This document shows positions 1 through 8,513 of a DNA stretch of 64,000 nt, in pieces. The notes below the pieces were generated by a model. That model was not told the origin of the DNA. It did not search any database and saw only the letters and a list, made by a program, of their open reading frames with translations. Each line of letters starts with the position of its first letter. The stretch's first letter is position 1. The translations under genes and the position numbers were made by a program. This DNA comes from G964020105 sp964020105 (GTDB lineage: Bacteria; Pseudomonadota; Alphaproteobacteria; WRAU01; Hepatincolaceae), in NCBI GenBank assembly GCA_964020105.1, contig OZ026535.1, positions 310,001 to 374,000 on the forward strand, read 5' to 3'.

Positions 1-195
1 CCCCATAAGATTTAGCAATTTTTTTTCAATCTGCTAATATTTGCCTCTTTATAATATACAGTAACTATAATCAGAAGCAATATAATGTGAGAATAGTTAA
101 TAATTTTTACTGAATTTATGTAGAAAAAACCGGTTAATAGCTGATATATTTTGGTTAAATTAGGAAAATAAGCACTAAAAATTAAAGAAAAATAA

Positions 196-330
196 AATGG
201 AAAACCGAAGGTCGCCATTCAAATAAAGGAAGAAAAATATAATGGAAAACCGAAGGTCGCCATTCAAATAAAGGAAGAAAAATATAATGGAAAACCGAAG
301 GTCGCCATTCAAATAAAGGAAGAAAAATAT
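196..330. repeat. Three tandem copies of a 45-bp unit
   Basis: Identical 45-bp units lie at 196-240, 241-285 and 286-330, followed by the first bases of a fourth. Each unit contains AAAGGAAG about eight bases before ATG and a nine-codon frame (MENRRSPFK) ending in TAA, so the unit duplicates a ribosome binding site plus a start codon. AATGG and CCATT flank an inner ACC/GGT pair, so each unit can also fold into a weak hairpin. The fourth start at 332 opens a different 29-codon frame. The perfect identity indicates recent duplication. Confidence 0.9.
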
Positions 331-331
331 A

Positions 332-421
332 ATGGAACAAGATTTTTATAAAAATATAAGCAATCAGCTATTTTCAAGTAAAGTGCCTATTTTTTTGTTA
401 AAAATAAATGACTCATTTTGA
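332..421 (+). CDS. 29-aa open frame downstream of the 45-bp repeats
   Basis: The last repeat-borne ribosome binding site (GGAAG) precedes this ATG. It opens a frame beginning MEQDFYKNISNQLF and ending in TGA at 419-421. The product is 29 residues with no recognisable domain. It could be a real micropeptide, or the 5' stub of a lost gene whose start region was triplicated. The upstream duplications favour a gene remnant. Nothing after it up to 819 looks coding: a 66-codon frame at 512-712 has no family resemblance and skewed composition. Confidence 0.25.
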   Translation: MEQDFYKNISNQLFSSKVPIFLLKINDSF

Positions 422-819
422 TAAAATTACTACATTAAAAAAATACCTCTATAGATCCTATAAAATAAGGATTATAGCGGTATAATTATGTTTAGTTGAA
501 ATTAAGGAGAAATGACTCTTAATTTAAATAAGATTTGCTACTTATTTTTATTTTTCATAAAACAAGAGGGGATAGATAAGCTATTAATTTGTTTGCAACG
601 ATTACATCTTATATTAATAATGATTAAAATTTTATCATCATTATTTTTCTTGATGATTTCCGCTTCAAAAAACTTGCGGTTGCAATGGTTGCATCTAATG
701 TCCATGACATAACTTCTTATATTAAATTGATAAGAAGTTACGTACTTTATTAGTGTTAAATAGAAAATGGAGCTATGCTACACTTTTTCAAGTGTGTAAC
801 TCCAATTGTTATTATAATG

Positions 820-1249
820 TTATTGTTTGCGGAAAGATACTACAATATCTTTGTATTTTGTGAAAATTTGAGGCAATGTAGTGTTTTTGTTGTGTTTAAT
901 TTCACTAATAACTATTCTTTGCATACCCAGTAAATACATAGCATTAAAAGGAATTTTATGTTCACCTGCAAATTTTTTAGATTGTTCAAATATTTCTTGA
1001 AACAAATCTTCATCCACATAAGGCTCTGCCCTTCCAAGCACTAGTCAATCCATAGATACACCTGTGTCTTCACATATTTTTTGTAATATTGTAGTTGTAG
1101 GTTTAGATCTCCCTGCCCACCACCCAGCTATAATGGAAAGATTTATGTTAAACTTGATTAGCAAATTCTTTTTGGCTTCCGTAGTGAACTTTTATTACTT
1201 GTTTTAACCTATATTCTAAGCTTTCTTCTACTTCTTTAAATGGTTGCAT
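820..1249 (-). pseudogene. Broken XRE-family HTH regulator
   Basis: Read on the minus strand from the ATG at 1249, the sequence begins MQPFKEVEESLEYRLKQVIK and then HYGSQKEFAN, a typical XRE/cI-type N-terminus. A frameshift follows near 1150-1160. The next frame gives INLSIIAGWWAGRSKPTTTILQ and then ICEDTGVSMD, which is interrupted by TGA (1045-1047) where the family has Trp in DWLVLG. The remaining 73 codons (820-1041) read LGRAEPYVDEDLFQEIFEQ through to a normal stop. Such proteins are phage or element repressors. With two lesions the gene is very probably dead, although the C-terminal part stays open. Confidence 0.75.
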
Positions 1250-1371
1250 TATTTATCCCATAAAAAAATATAAATTTTCTACATATTTATTTTAACAATG
1301 TAAAGTTTTTATATTAATATAATCTATATAAGCTAGCTAAGTATATCACAAAAAGATAAATAGGACGAATA

Positions 1372-1620
1372 ATTGAACTGCTAGAAATTAAATATAAGCT
1401 TGAAATGCTAGGCTATACCTTTGTTGATTTGGATAGGGAATATAGTTTAAGTAGAGGAACTTGTAGATTAGCTGTTTCATCTCCATCCACAAAAGGAGAG
1501 AAAGCAATAGCAGATACTTTCGGAATGCATCCTAAAGAAATATGACCGAATAGATATGGTGAGTATGGGAACAGACTTAGACACAGCATAAAGAAGAGTA
1601 TTTGTATACTCCAAAAATGA
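1372..1620 (+). pseudogene. Ner/Nlp-like winged HTH remnant
   Basis: The plus-strand frame reads LEMLGYTFVDLDREYSLSRGT, then KGEKAIADTFGMHPKEI, TGA, PNRYGEYGNRL. This matches the Ner/SfsB-type DNA-binding fold of Mu-like phages, where the same spot reads WPxRY. The TGA at 1543-1545 therefore replaces a conserved Trp. There is no ATG or usable alternative start at the N-terminus; the first recognisable codons follow ATT GAA CTG. I read it as a decayed phage regulator paired with the broken repressor to its left. The last codons overlap the MATE remnant on the other strand. Confidence 0.65.
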
Positions 1621-2153
1621 GAGAAAGTGTATTTATAATAATATTAATTATTAGCATAAATAGTGTTACTTTCATATTACTAAACGTACTTTTTACTATG
1701 TATAGTCTGGAGGCTAAGGCATATCTAAGACATAACAGTATTAGCGATGATTCCACAATCATCAAATATATACTACTATATCTATTTTGTTCTGCTGAAA
1801 GACCAATCAACAGACCAATTTTTTGTGATATAATAACATAAATAGTACTACACATAAGCCAAATAAAAATTAATAAAGATAGCGATTGAAACTACCCTTC
1901 TTGCTCCATCTAAGTTATTTGCACCAATATATTGTGACCCTAATATTGTACCACTTTGTGCAATAGCTCTAAAAAGGACAGCACATATTCCAAATATTGA
2001 AAATAATGACCCTATACTACCATCAATACTATCAGAAATATAAGATAAAAACATTGAGTCTACTATAAATATGGCAAAAACAAGTAGTAAATCTATAGTT
2101 ATTGGTAAACAAAGTTTAAATAAGTCTTTTGTTTTTGATATGAAATTATTCAT
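1577..2153 (-). pseudogene. Truncated, frameshifted MATE-family exporter
   Basis: The first 101 codons (2153 down to 1848) read MNNFISKTKDLFKLCLPITI, then AIAQSGTILGSQYIGANNLDGARRVV, which is the N-terminal helix pair and GSQYIGA-type motif of MATE drug/sodium antiporters. The frame then breaks and continues in another (1855 to 1577) with further hydrophobic helices. The product would reach only about 190 residues against roughly 450 in the family, so the second half is missing. The start lies 9 bases after the glycosyltransferase stop, so it was the last gene of the minus-strand cluster and plausibly exported its product. Confidence 0.7.
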
Positions 2154-2162
2154 AGTTTTTAT

Positions 2163-3170
2163 CTAAAGTCCTTTTGTTGTGTATAATGTATTCCATTTTA
2201 GAGGTGTTTTATTTTTTAAAATTTTCTTTGCTTTTCTTAGCATTATGGTTTGATAAATACCATATAAAAAATAAAGTATTTTATGTGAATGATTTCTAGA
2301 GTGATAATTGAAATTCCCTTTAATATCATGTGAATAATACCAAGCGAAATAATTGCGTAAAAAATCTACTTCATTTTTAAAATAAAAGTACGAATACATT
2401 ACACCCACGTATATTCTTGATTGTTGTTTAATCCAATCTTTTAGGGATATAGCCACGTCAAAATAGGCTTCAGATTCTGACACGTGTATAATAGGACTAA
2501 ATTGATTTTCTATTATTCTACTTTTATTTACTACAGCATAATAGTTTCCTATAAAGCCATCATCAGCAATAAAAGTTTCACTACTAGGATAGTAAGGTGT
2601 ATCTCTTACTAAAAGTCCATAACTCATACCCATACAAAAATTAGGGTGATCATACGCATGTCTAAATGGTAAAGAAAATATAAGATAATAGTAATAACTT
2701 TTTATACCTTTAAACAAACCATAACGTTTAATAAAAAAATTAAAATCTCTTTCTTTTGCTAAGATAATTGAGGCTACAATTTGTGGTGGAGTATTATTAT
2801 GCAGATTGAAGATCAATTGTTTTAAATTTATATGTAAAGTTCCATTTTTCATAAATACATCATCATCAAACCAGTGGAGGATATCGTAAAAATTATCTTT
2901 TGCAAAATCTATTATCTGATTAATTGAACTATTTTTACCAGAAGTCTTTGTATATAGTAAAGTAACTAATGGGTCATCTTTGTAGTTATATCTTAGATAA
3001 GAATATGTGGCTTTATCACCATCAACTCCAATAGCCAGAGATATATCTATTGATTTATCAATATTTTTACAAAGGGATATTTCATTTTTTATTAACTTAA
3101 TAGTTGTATCTATATAAGCAATGCTATTAAAAGTTGGCGTACCTAGTAATACTTTAATTTTTTTTATCAT
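2163..3170 (-). CDS. GT2-like (GT-A fold) glycosyltransferase
   Basis: The protein has 335 residues. It opens with the beta-strand IKVLLGTPTFNS typical of GT-A glycosyltransferases and carries WFDDDVFM at about residues 100-107, which fits the metal/nucleotide-sugar DXD motif. Further on, FIADDGFIGNY fits the acceptor-side acidic motif. No signal peptide is visible, so it would work in the cytoplasm, transferring a sugar to an unknown acceptor. Its start overlaps the preceding radical SAM stop by four bases (ATGA), which implies translational coupling. It is the only undamaged gene of this cluster. The acceptor could be a peptide or small molecule made by the two radical SAM enzymes, or a surface glycan; the sequence alone does not decide. 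Confidence 0.65.
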   Translation of the reverse strand: MIKKIKVLLGTPTFNSIAYIDTTIKLIKNEISLCKNIDKSIDISLAIGVDGDKATYSYLRYNYKDDPLVTLLYTKTSGKNSSINQIIDFAKDNFYDILHWFDDDVFMKNGTLHINLKQLIFNLHNNTPPQIVASIILAKERDFNFFIKRYGLFKGIKSYYYYLIFSLPFRHAYDHPNFCMGMSYGLLVRDTPYYPSSETFIADDGFIGNYYAVVNKSRIIENQFSPIIHVSESEAYFDVAISLKDWIKQQSRIYVGVMYSYFYFKNEVDFLRNYFAWYYSHDIKGNFNYHSRNHSHKILYFLYGIYQTIMLRKAKKILKNKTPLKWNTLYTTKGL

Positions 3171-4024
3171 ATTAATTTATTTTCCCTATGTTCCATGACT
3201 CTATTCAATCTTAGAGTTAATCCGTGCTTTAACAATAAAATTTTTATTTCTTCAGAGTAATTTTTTATATGATTTTTATCATTTAACATATTGATAAAAG
3301 AGTTTACTTTAGTAGCATCCATTTGCTCTAAGAGAGTTTTAATAACTTCTTTTTTGTTGGGTGATAAATTCATAAATTCCATATAAACCTCAACTGCTCC
3401 AGCCTCTTTTATAGCTATAATTAGATTTTCCACCTATAGGGTACAGTCCATATATTGGGGAATAATTGGTCCTATGAAAGCATAAGTTTTTATATTTGCA
3501 TCAGATAAAGTCTTAAGAGCATTAAGTCTTTGTTTTACAAGAGGTGCTTTTTTTTCTAGAAGTTTAGAGTATAAATTATTTGTGGAAGTTATAGTCATAC
3601 CAACTTCCATGTTATGTATTTTACTAAAAATATCTATGTCATTAATAACTGAAGGATTTTTTGTTAAAATACCTATTTTACCTTGCCAATCATAGTCTTT
3701 TAGACATAGTAAAATATTTCTAGTTAATTGATATTTTTTGTCTATAAAGGTGTAAAGGTCCGTTACTGAAGATATAAATATACGCTTACTTTTATCTAGC
3801 CTTGGAGAGGAAAGTTGTTTTTTTAATACATCGAGGATATTAATTTTAGGATATATGAAATTTCCCCACTCAGAGATATCCTTATTAAGGTATCTACTTA
3901 TAAAGGTTGCATAACAGTACACACATCCAAGTTCGCATCCACTATAAGGATTAATAACGTAGTCTGTATCTGGCAAATTAGATTTTACTAATGCTGTTTT
4001 ACAAAGTATTTCTTTAATCTCCAT
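3167..4024 (-). pseudogene. SPL-like radical SAM protein interrupted by in-frame TAG
   Basis: The first 196 codons carry NPYSGCELGCVYCYATFISR, a CX3CX2C cluster site at Cys30, Cys34 and Cys37 for the 4Fe-4S/SAM centre, in the style of spore-photoproduct-lyase-related proteins. The reading frame meets TAG at 3434-3436 and continues in the same frame with VENLIIAIKEAGAVEVYMEFMNLSP, the expected C-terminal part of the same family. Removing the single stop gives one protein of about 285 residues. CAG to TAG is the simplest explanation. The segment after the stop has GTG as a possible start. The ATG at 4024 overlaps the end of the upstream gene, so the operon was tightly coupled. Confidence 0.8.
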
Positions 4025-5203
4025 TTGTAAAAACCTTTTTTGAGTGTATATACGTTAAACCAGCTGTTATTAGAGCCATTAAAGATGAAAATAAAATAAT
4101 AAAATGCTTATCAAGTAACAGAGTCATCATAATACTACATATTACACCAAATACATGACCAAAGTTACATTTTTCTTTTGCTATAAACTCTTTTACATAG
4201 TCCGAAGATAAGATATTGCTTAGTTTTTGTTCTTGTAAATTTCCTAACACCCAAGAATCGCTAAATGGAGTTCCAGATTTTTTCATTGCCCAAGGAGAAG
4301 CTAAAAATAAGCCATCCCATCTAAGAGAAAAAGAACTAACCACAGCGTCACATGGATTAAGCAATGTATCTTTCTTAAGTAGATACTTCAAAGCACATTG
4401 GGGCTTTATTGTTGGAAAAGTATACTCTTTCTCAAGCAAAAACAGATAATCAAAAATCATATTGTAATCATTTTTAGTTAAGGTATTATGTTCTTCTAAG
4501 AGAGCTCTTCCAGAAGGAAAAGTTCTCATTATGAGCAATTTTTTTATTCCTTTATTATGTAGATTCAAAAAGGCTGTTTTTAATTTATCAAGATTTCTGT
4601 GGTTTGGATTGAGTGGCATTTCTGCTCTAAGAGGAATATCTACTTTGGCAAACTTAGAGGCTTGTAGTAAGTTAGCATTATTATATCCAATACTTCTTAT
4701 ATTTTCATCTTCTTCAGGCATATCATAGGTGAAATTTAACTCTCCTATATAATTAGATCATTTGGTTCAGTTCTAGCTAGTGCTAATCCAGTTAATGTTA
4801 ATGTAATATTTTCTTTACCAAATTTTTTTGATGCATACTTTAGTACTTCATAATTCTCTGGTACAATTAAAGCATCACCACCAGAAAAATCAATTTTAAC
4901 ATTATCAAAATCAATATTATCTATAACCTTAATTTTTTCTTCAAAAGTTAGTTCAATTTTTTGTTGCTGTAAGTGTACAAGCGCTTGTTCAAAAGCACTT
5001 TTACCATCATTGCTAAATGTTATAGTTTGTTCTTCTTTCGCATTGCTTATTAATATAGCATCATTAGTTTTTTTAACATATCTAGCATCAACACAACAAA
5101 TCGCACAATCCCAAGGGCAAATTGAAGTTATATCCCATATAATATCTAATTTTATCATAGTTAAAGCTCTCTTGTTGTTGGGTTTATTAAAAAATGATAT
5201 CAT
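4014..5203 (-). pseudogene. Radical SAM enzyme split by one frameshift
   Basis: The N-terminal part reads MIKLDIIWDITSICPWDCAI followed by CCVDA, with CX3CX2C at Cys29, Cys33 and Cys36 counted from the 5203 start; MIKLD at 5158 is an equally good start. It ends prematurely at 4745. A one-base shift near 4750 restores NYIGELNFTYDMPEEDENIR and a further ~235 codons that include a Cys-containing SLRWDGLFLASPW region and, unusually, a hydrophobic segment (GVICSIMMTLLL, HFIILFSSLMALITAGLTYI) at the C-terminus. The intact protein would be near 395 residues and perhaps membrane-anchored. Substrate unknown. It is the first gene of the radical SAM/radical SAM/glycosyltransferase/MATE cluster. Confidence 0.75.
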
Positions 5204-5270
5204 AGTATCACATAATTGGTTATAAATACAACATAAAATACTACTTTAAATGCATATAAGGATTAAAAAA

Positions 5271-5729
5271 ATGTATTCTTATTTTTTTGATATAGATAAT
5301 ACTATAGCGGATACGGATAGATTTCTAGCTAATATATTGCCACAAGGCTTTAAAGATTTAGATAGAGCTTCGCAAATACAAATATTAGATCAACTACTAA
5401 CAAAAGAGACATATAAAAATATTCCTATATTAGATAATAATGCAGTTAGTATGCTAAAGTTTCTTATAAGTTCTAAATATGAGGATGATATATATTTTAT
5501 TACAGCCAGAGAGAATAAAATTTTCCTTGAAAGCAAAGAATGGCTGGAATACCATAACTTATGGATATCGGAGGACAAATTGATCATGGAGGCATATGAT
5601 AAGGGCTCTATGATAGCTAAATTGAATACATCAAAATTTGCTATTTTATTTGATGATGATATTAAGCAAATAAGAAGTTGTAATATTTATAATAATATTC
5701 TAGGATGTTTGGTCGGAGATAAGACTTAA
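5271..5729 (+). CDS. Small HAD-superfamily phosphatase-like protein
   Basis: The 152-residue protein begins MYSYFFDIDNTIADTDRF, giving the DXDXT nucleophile motif of HAD hydrolases at residues 8-12. YFITAR fits motif II (Thr), and a Lys-containing stretch followed by AILFDDDIKQI supplies the acidic motif III/IV. No cap domain is obvious at this length. An AAGGA lies eight bases before the ATG at 5271, which makes it a better start than the ATG seven codons upstream. It is divergent from the radical SAM cluster, whose first ATG is only about 70 bases away, so both may share a control region. The substrate cannot be read from the sequence. Confidence 0.6.
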   Translation: MYSYFFDIDNTIADTDRFLANILPQGFKDLDRASQIQILDQLLTKETYKNIPILDNNAVSMLKFLISSKYEDDIYFITARENKIFLESKEWLEYHNLWISEDKLIMEAYDKGSMIAKLNTSKFAILFDDDIKQIRSCNIYNNILGCLVGDKT

Positions 5730-6045
5730 TAACAATTTAACAAGTAAAATGCAAACTAATGAAAGTGATTAATTACAATAGATAAATTTTTGTCCAAAAA
5801 AGTTAAGTAAGATAGCGTATAAGTTGATATTTATAAGGATTTTTAGAAAAACATTGTCCTAAGAAATGCTTATATTTATGGGATAAATATTGTAAAGGGA
5901 AGAATTGAATGGGATAATTTAATTATAGGAGTTTTGAAAATTTTTGCACTTTTACATTGCACTTTTTGATACAACCAGAGAGAAGTAGATGGCAGCAAGT
6001 TTTGCAAAAAATATATCAGAGTGTTAGTGTGGGCAGAGAGAGAAA

Positions 6046-6061
6046 TGTTTCACGGGAAACA
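6046..6061. promoter_or_regulatory. parS-like ParB binding site
   Basis: TGTTTCACGGGAAACA differs from the consensus TGTTTCACGTGAAACA at one central base (15 of 16). The site lies in the 467-bp spacer between the HAD gene and uvrB, which otherwise shows no gene. parS sites bind ParB and mark the origin-proximal region in most bacteria. No parA or parB gene is in this window. A partial match inside gpD (near 58436) is only half a site. Confidence 0.6.
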
Positions 6062-6196
6062 AGCTTCAAAGAGGCAGTCAGATTTGCTTAATGGTTTACA
6101 GAGATGCAATATCAGCAAATAAAATATATTTATATTAATTGTTTTTATATACTATAATTATCATAGTTCGACAATTATTGTGGAGTATTAATATCC

Positions 6197-8245
6197 TTGC
6201 GTGCTAACTTGAAGAATGAAAAATTTGAACTGGTCTCTAAATATAGTCCAGCAGGTGATCAAATCTCTGCTATTACTGCCTTAACTGAGGGTGTGAAAAA
6301 TGGCAAAAAAGATCAGGTGTTACTTGGTGTTACAGGATCTGGTAAAACTTTTACCATGGCTAATATAATTCATCAAACCCAGCGTCCAAGCTTGATTATG
6401 GCTCACAATAAAACTTTAGCCGCACAGCTCTATAGCGAACTTAAAGCATTTTTTCCCAACAATGCAGTCGAATATTTTATCTCTTTCTTCGATTACTACC
6501 AACCAGAAGCCTATATCCCAAGCTCAGATGTCTATGTTGATAAGGATTCTGTCATTAATGCTAAAATAGAACAGCTTAAACATTCTTGTCTCTATTCGTT
6601 ACTTGAACGAAGAGATACCATAGTTGTAGCATCAGTTTCCTGTATATATGGTGTCGGTGAAAGAGATTACTACGAAGCATTGCGTATAGTTTTACAAGTT
6701 GGTCAAATTATTAATATCTCTGCTTTAGCTTTATCATTAGTTAATTTGCAATACGTACGCAACGACATATCTTTTGAACGTTCTAATTTTCGTATTAGAG
6801 GCGACGTTATGGAAATATTTCCCGCTCACTTTGAAGAAAAAGCTATCAGAATATCTTTTTTTGGCGATGAAATAGAAAAAATTGATTTGGTAGATCCTCT
6901 AAGTGGTAAAAAATTAGAAAGTCTTGATTTTTTTAGATTATATGCCGCTACTTTATATGCTACTCCTAAAAATATTATTACATCTGCTATACCAAAAATA
7001 AGAGTTGAGCTAAATGAAAGAATAGAGCATTTTAAAGCTCTTAATAAATATATAGAAGCACAAAGAATAGAAGAAAGAACTAATTTTGATATCGAAATGC
7101 TACAAGCAACAGGATATTGTAAAGGTATTGAAAACTACATACGCTACATGGCAAACAGAAATCCTGGAGAAACTCCATCTACTTTATTCGATTATTTACC
7201 TGAGGATGTTATAGTTTTTGTCGATGAATCCCATGTTTCTCTCCCACAAATTAGAGGTATGTACAATGGTGATAGAAGTAGAAAACAAACTCTAGCCGAT
7301 TATGGTTTTAGATTGCCTTCCTGTCTGGATAATCGACCATTGACTTTTGCAGAATGGGATAATACTAGAGGTTCAACTATCTTTGTTTCTGCTACTCCAG
7401 CTCCATATGAACTAGAACTTACACGCGGTGAGGTCGTTGAGCAGTTAATACGTCCCACAGGCCTCCTAGATCCCATATGCATTGTCAGACCTCTTACCAA
7501 TCAGATCGATGATTTAATGGCTGAAATTAAAGAAACTGCAAAAAAAAGACAAAAAGTTTTGGCAATTACTTTAACTAAAAAAATGGCAGAACATATTACT
7601 GACTATTTAAATGAAAACTCTGTGAAAGCAAAATATTTACATTCCGATATTGACGCTATGCAGAGAGTACAAATTATTAAAGCCCTAAGACAAGACGAAT
7701 TTGATGTTTTGATTGGTATTAATCTCCTCAGAGAAGGTCTTGACATCCCTGAATGCTCACTGGTCGCCATATTAGACGCTGATAAAGAAGGATTCTTAAG
7801 GTCTAAAACATCCCTCATTCAAACAATTGGCCGAGCAGCCCGTAATTCCGAAGGTAGAGTCATCCTTTATGCAGATCATATTACAGATTCAATGCGCTAC
7901 GCCATGGATGAAACAAAAAGACGTAGGCAAAAACAAGAAGAGTATAATAAATTACATAATATTTCCCCAACAACCGTTGTTTCTCAAATTATCGATATAG
8001 ATCTAAGTAATAAAGATTACAGAATCTCTAAGGCAGATAAAAAAACTCTACAAAATGAAGCTAAAAAAACAGAACAATTAGAAAAAGATGTTAGATTCTA
8101 CTCTATTGCAGATCTAGAAAAAATTAAATCACAATTACTAAAAGATATGGCCAATTTAGCAGGCAATTTAGAATTTGAAAAAGCTATTGACATACGCAAT
8201 AAAATAAAAAAATTAGATGATTTAATCCTAGAAACCACAGGTTGA
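6197..8245 (+). CDS. uvrB: Excinuclease ABC subunit B
   Basis: UvrB is the damage-verifying helicase-like subunit of nucleotide excision repair; it is loaded by UvrA and recruits UvrC. The 682-residue protein has Walker A GVTGSGKT (about 44-51), the beta-hairpin region YYQPEAYIPSSDVYVDKD, the DESH box in VDESHVSLPQIRGMY, helicase motifs GLDIPE and QTIGRAARN, and a C-terminal UVR domain (about 640-682) that contacts UvrC. Its length matches the family. The start is TTG at 6197, since no in-frame ATG precedes the conserved N-terminus; GGAG lies about 11 bases upstream. It stops with TGA. A 32-codon frame starts five bases later. Confidence 0.97.
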   Translation: MRANLKNEKFELVSKYSPAGDQISAITALTEGVKNGKKDQVLLGVTGSGKTFTMANIIHQTQRPSLIMAHNKTLAAQLYSELKAFFPNNAVEYFISFFDYYQPEAYIPSSDVYVDKDSVINAKIEQLKHSCLYSLLERRDTIVVASVSCIYGVGERDYYEALRIVLQVGQIINISALALSLVNLQYVRNDISFERSNFRIRGDVMEIFPAHFEEKAIRISFFGDEIEKIDLVDPLSGKKLESLDFFRLYAATLYATPKNIITSAIPKIRVELNERIEHFKALNKYIEAQRIEERTNFDIEMLQATGYCKGIENYIRYMANRNPGETPSTLFDYLPEDVIVFVDESHVSLPQIRGMYNGDRSRKQTLADYGFRLPSCLDNRPLTFAEWDNTRGSTIFVSATPAPYELELTRGEVVEQLIRPTGLLDPICIVRPLTNQIDDLMAEIKETAKKRQKVLAITLTKKMAEHITDYLNENSVKAKYLHSDIDAMQRVQIIKALRQDEFDVLIGINLLREGLDIPECSLVAILDADKEGFLRSKTSLIQTIGRAARNSEGRVILYADHITDSMRYAMDETKRRRQKQEEYNKLHNISPTTVVSQIIDIDLSNKDYRISKADKKTLQNEAKKTEQLEKDVRFYSIADLEKIKSQLLKDMANLAGNLEFEKAIDIRNKIKKLDDLILETTG

Positions 8246-8249
8246 AAAA

Positions 8250-8348
8250 ATGACCATGTTTGATATTTCCAATCAAGATATTATTAGTTTAGTCTCACTA
8301 AGCTCACTTCTTTTATTACTTCTATACACAAAATATTGGAGAAAATAA
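8250..8348 (+). CDS. Possible 32-aa single-helix membrane peptide
   Basis: This ATG lies five bases after the uvrB stop. The frame reads MTMFDISNQDIISLVSLSSL, then a run of leucines, YTKYWRK and TAA. One transmembrane helix with a positively charged C-terminus is plausible. There is no separate ribosome binding site, so expression would rely on coupling to uvrB. I do not recognise a family, and it may be chance. Confidence 0.3.
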   Translation: MTMFDISNQDIISLVSLSSLLLLLLYTKYWRK

Positions 8349-8513
8349 GCATATCTAACATTTTCACAACACTATTGCATCTATACAACTTTTCTGTGTA
8401 TATTGCTAAAAAACTTACAATTAAATTCAGATTTAATAGATTATTAAATTTATGTCTTATATACTATAGGGGTAGTGTAATTTAACTGTAAACTGAAAAT
8501 AAGGAATATTAAC

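Noticed and set aside
12..218. 68-codon frame on the minus strand starting inside the first 45-bp repeat
   Set aside because: It has hydrophobic low-complexity content, no ribosome binding site and no family resemblance; AT-rich DNA gives such frames by chance.
512..712. 66-codon plus-strand frame
   Set aside because: It shows skewed composition (Leu/Ile rich), no family and no conserved motif; another frame in the same stretch is equally open.
1045..1545. TGA read as tryptophan (alternative genetic code)
   Set aside because: Intact genes use TGG for Trp and TGA as a stop (uvrB, gpD, the 25890 nucleotidase and a rhodanese), and both regions have other lesions.
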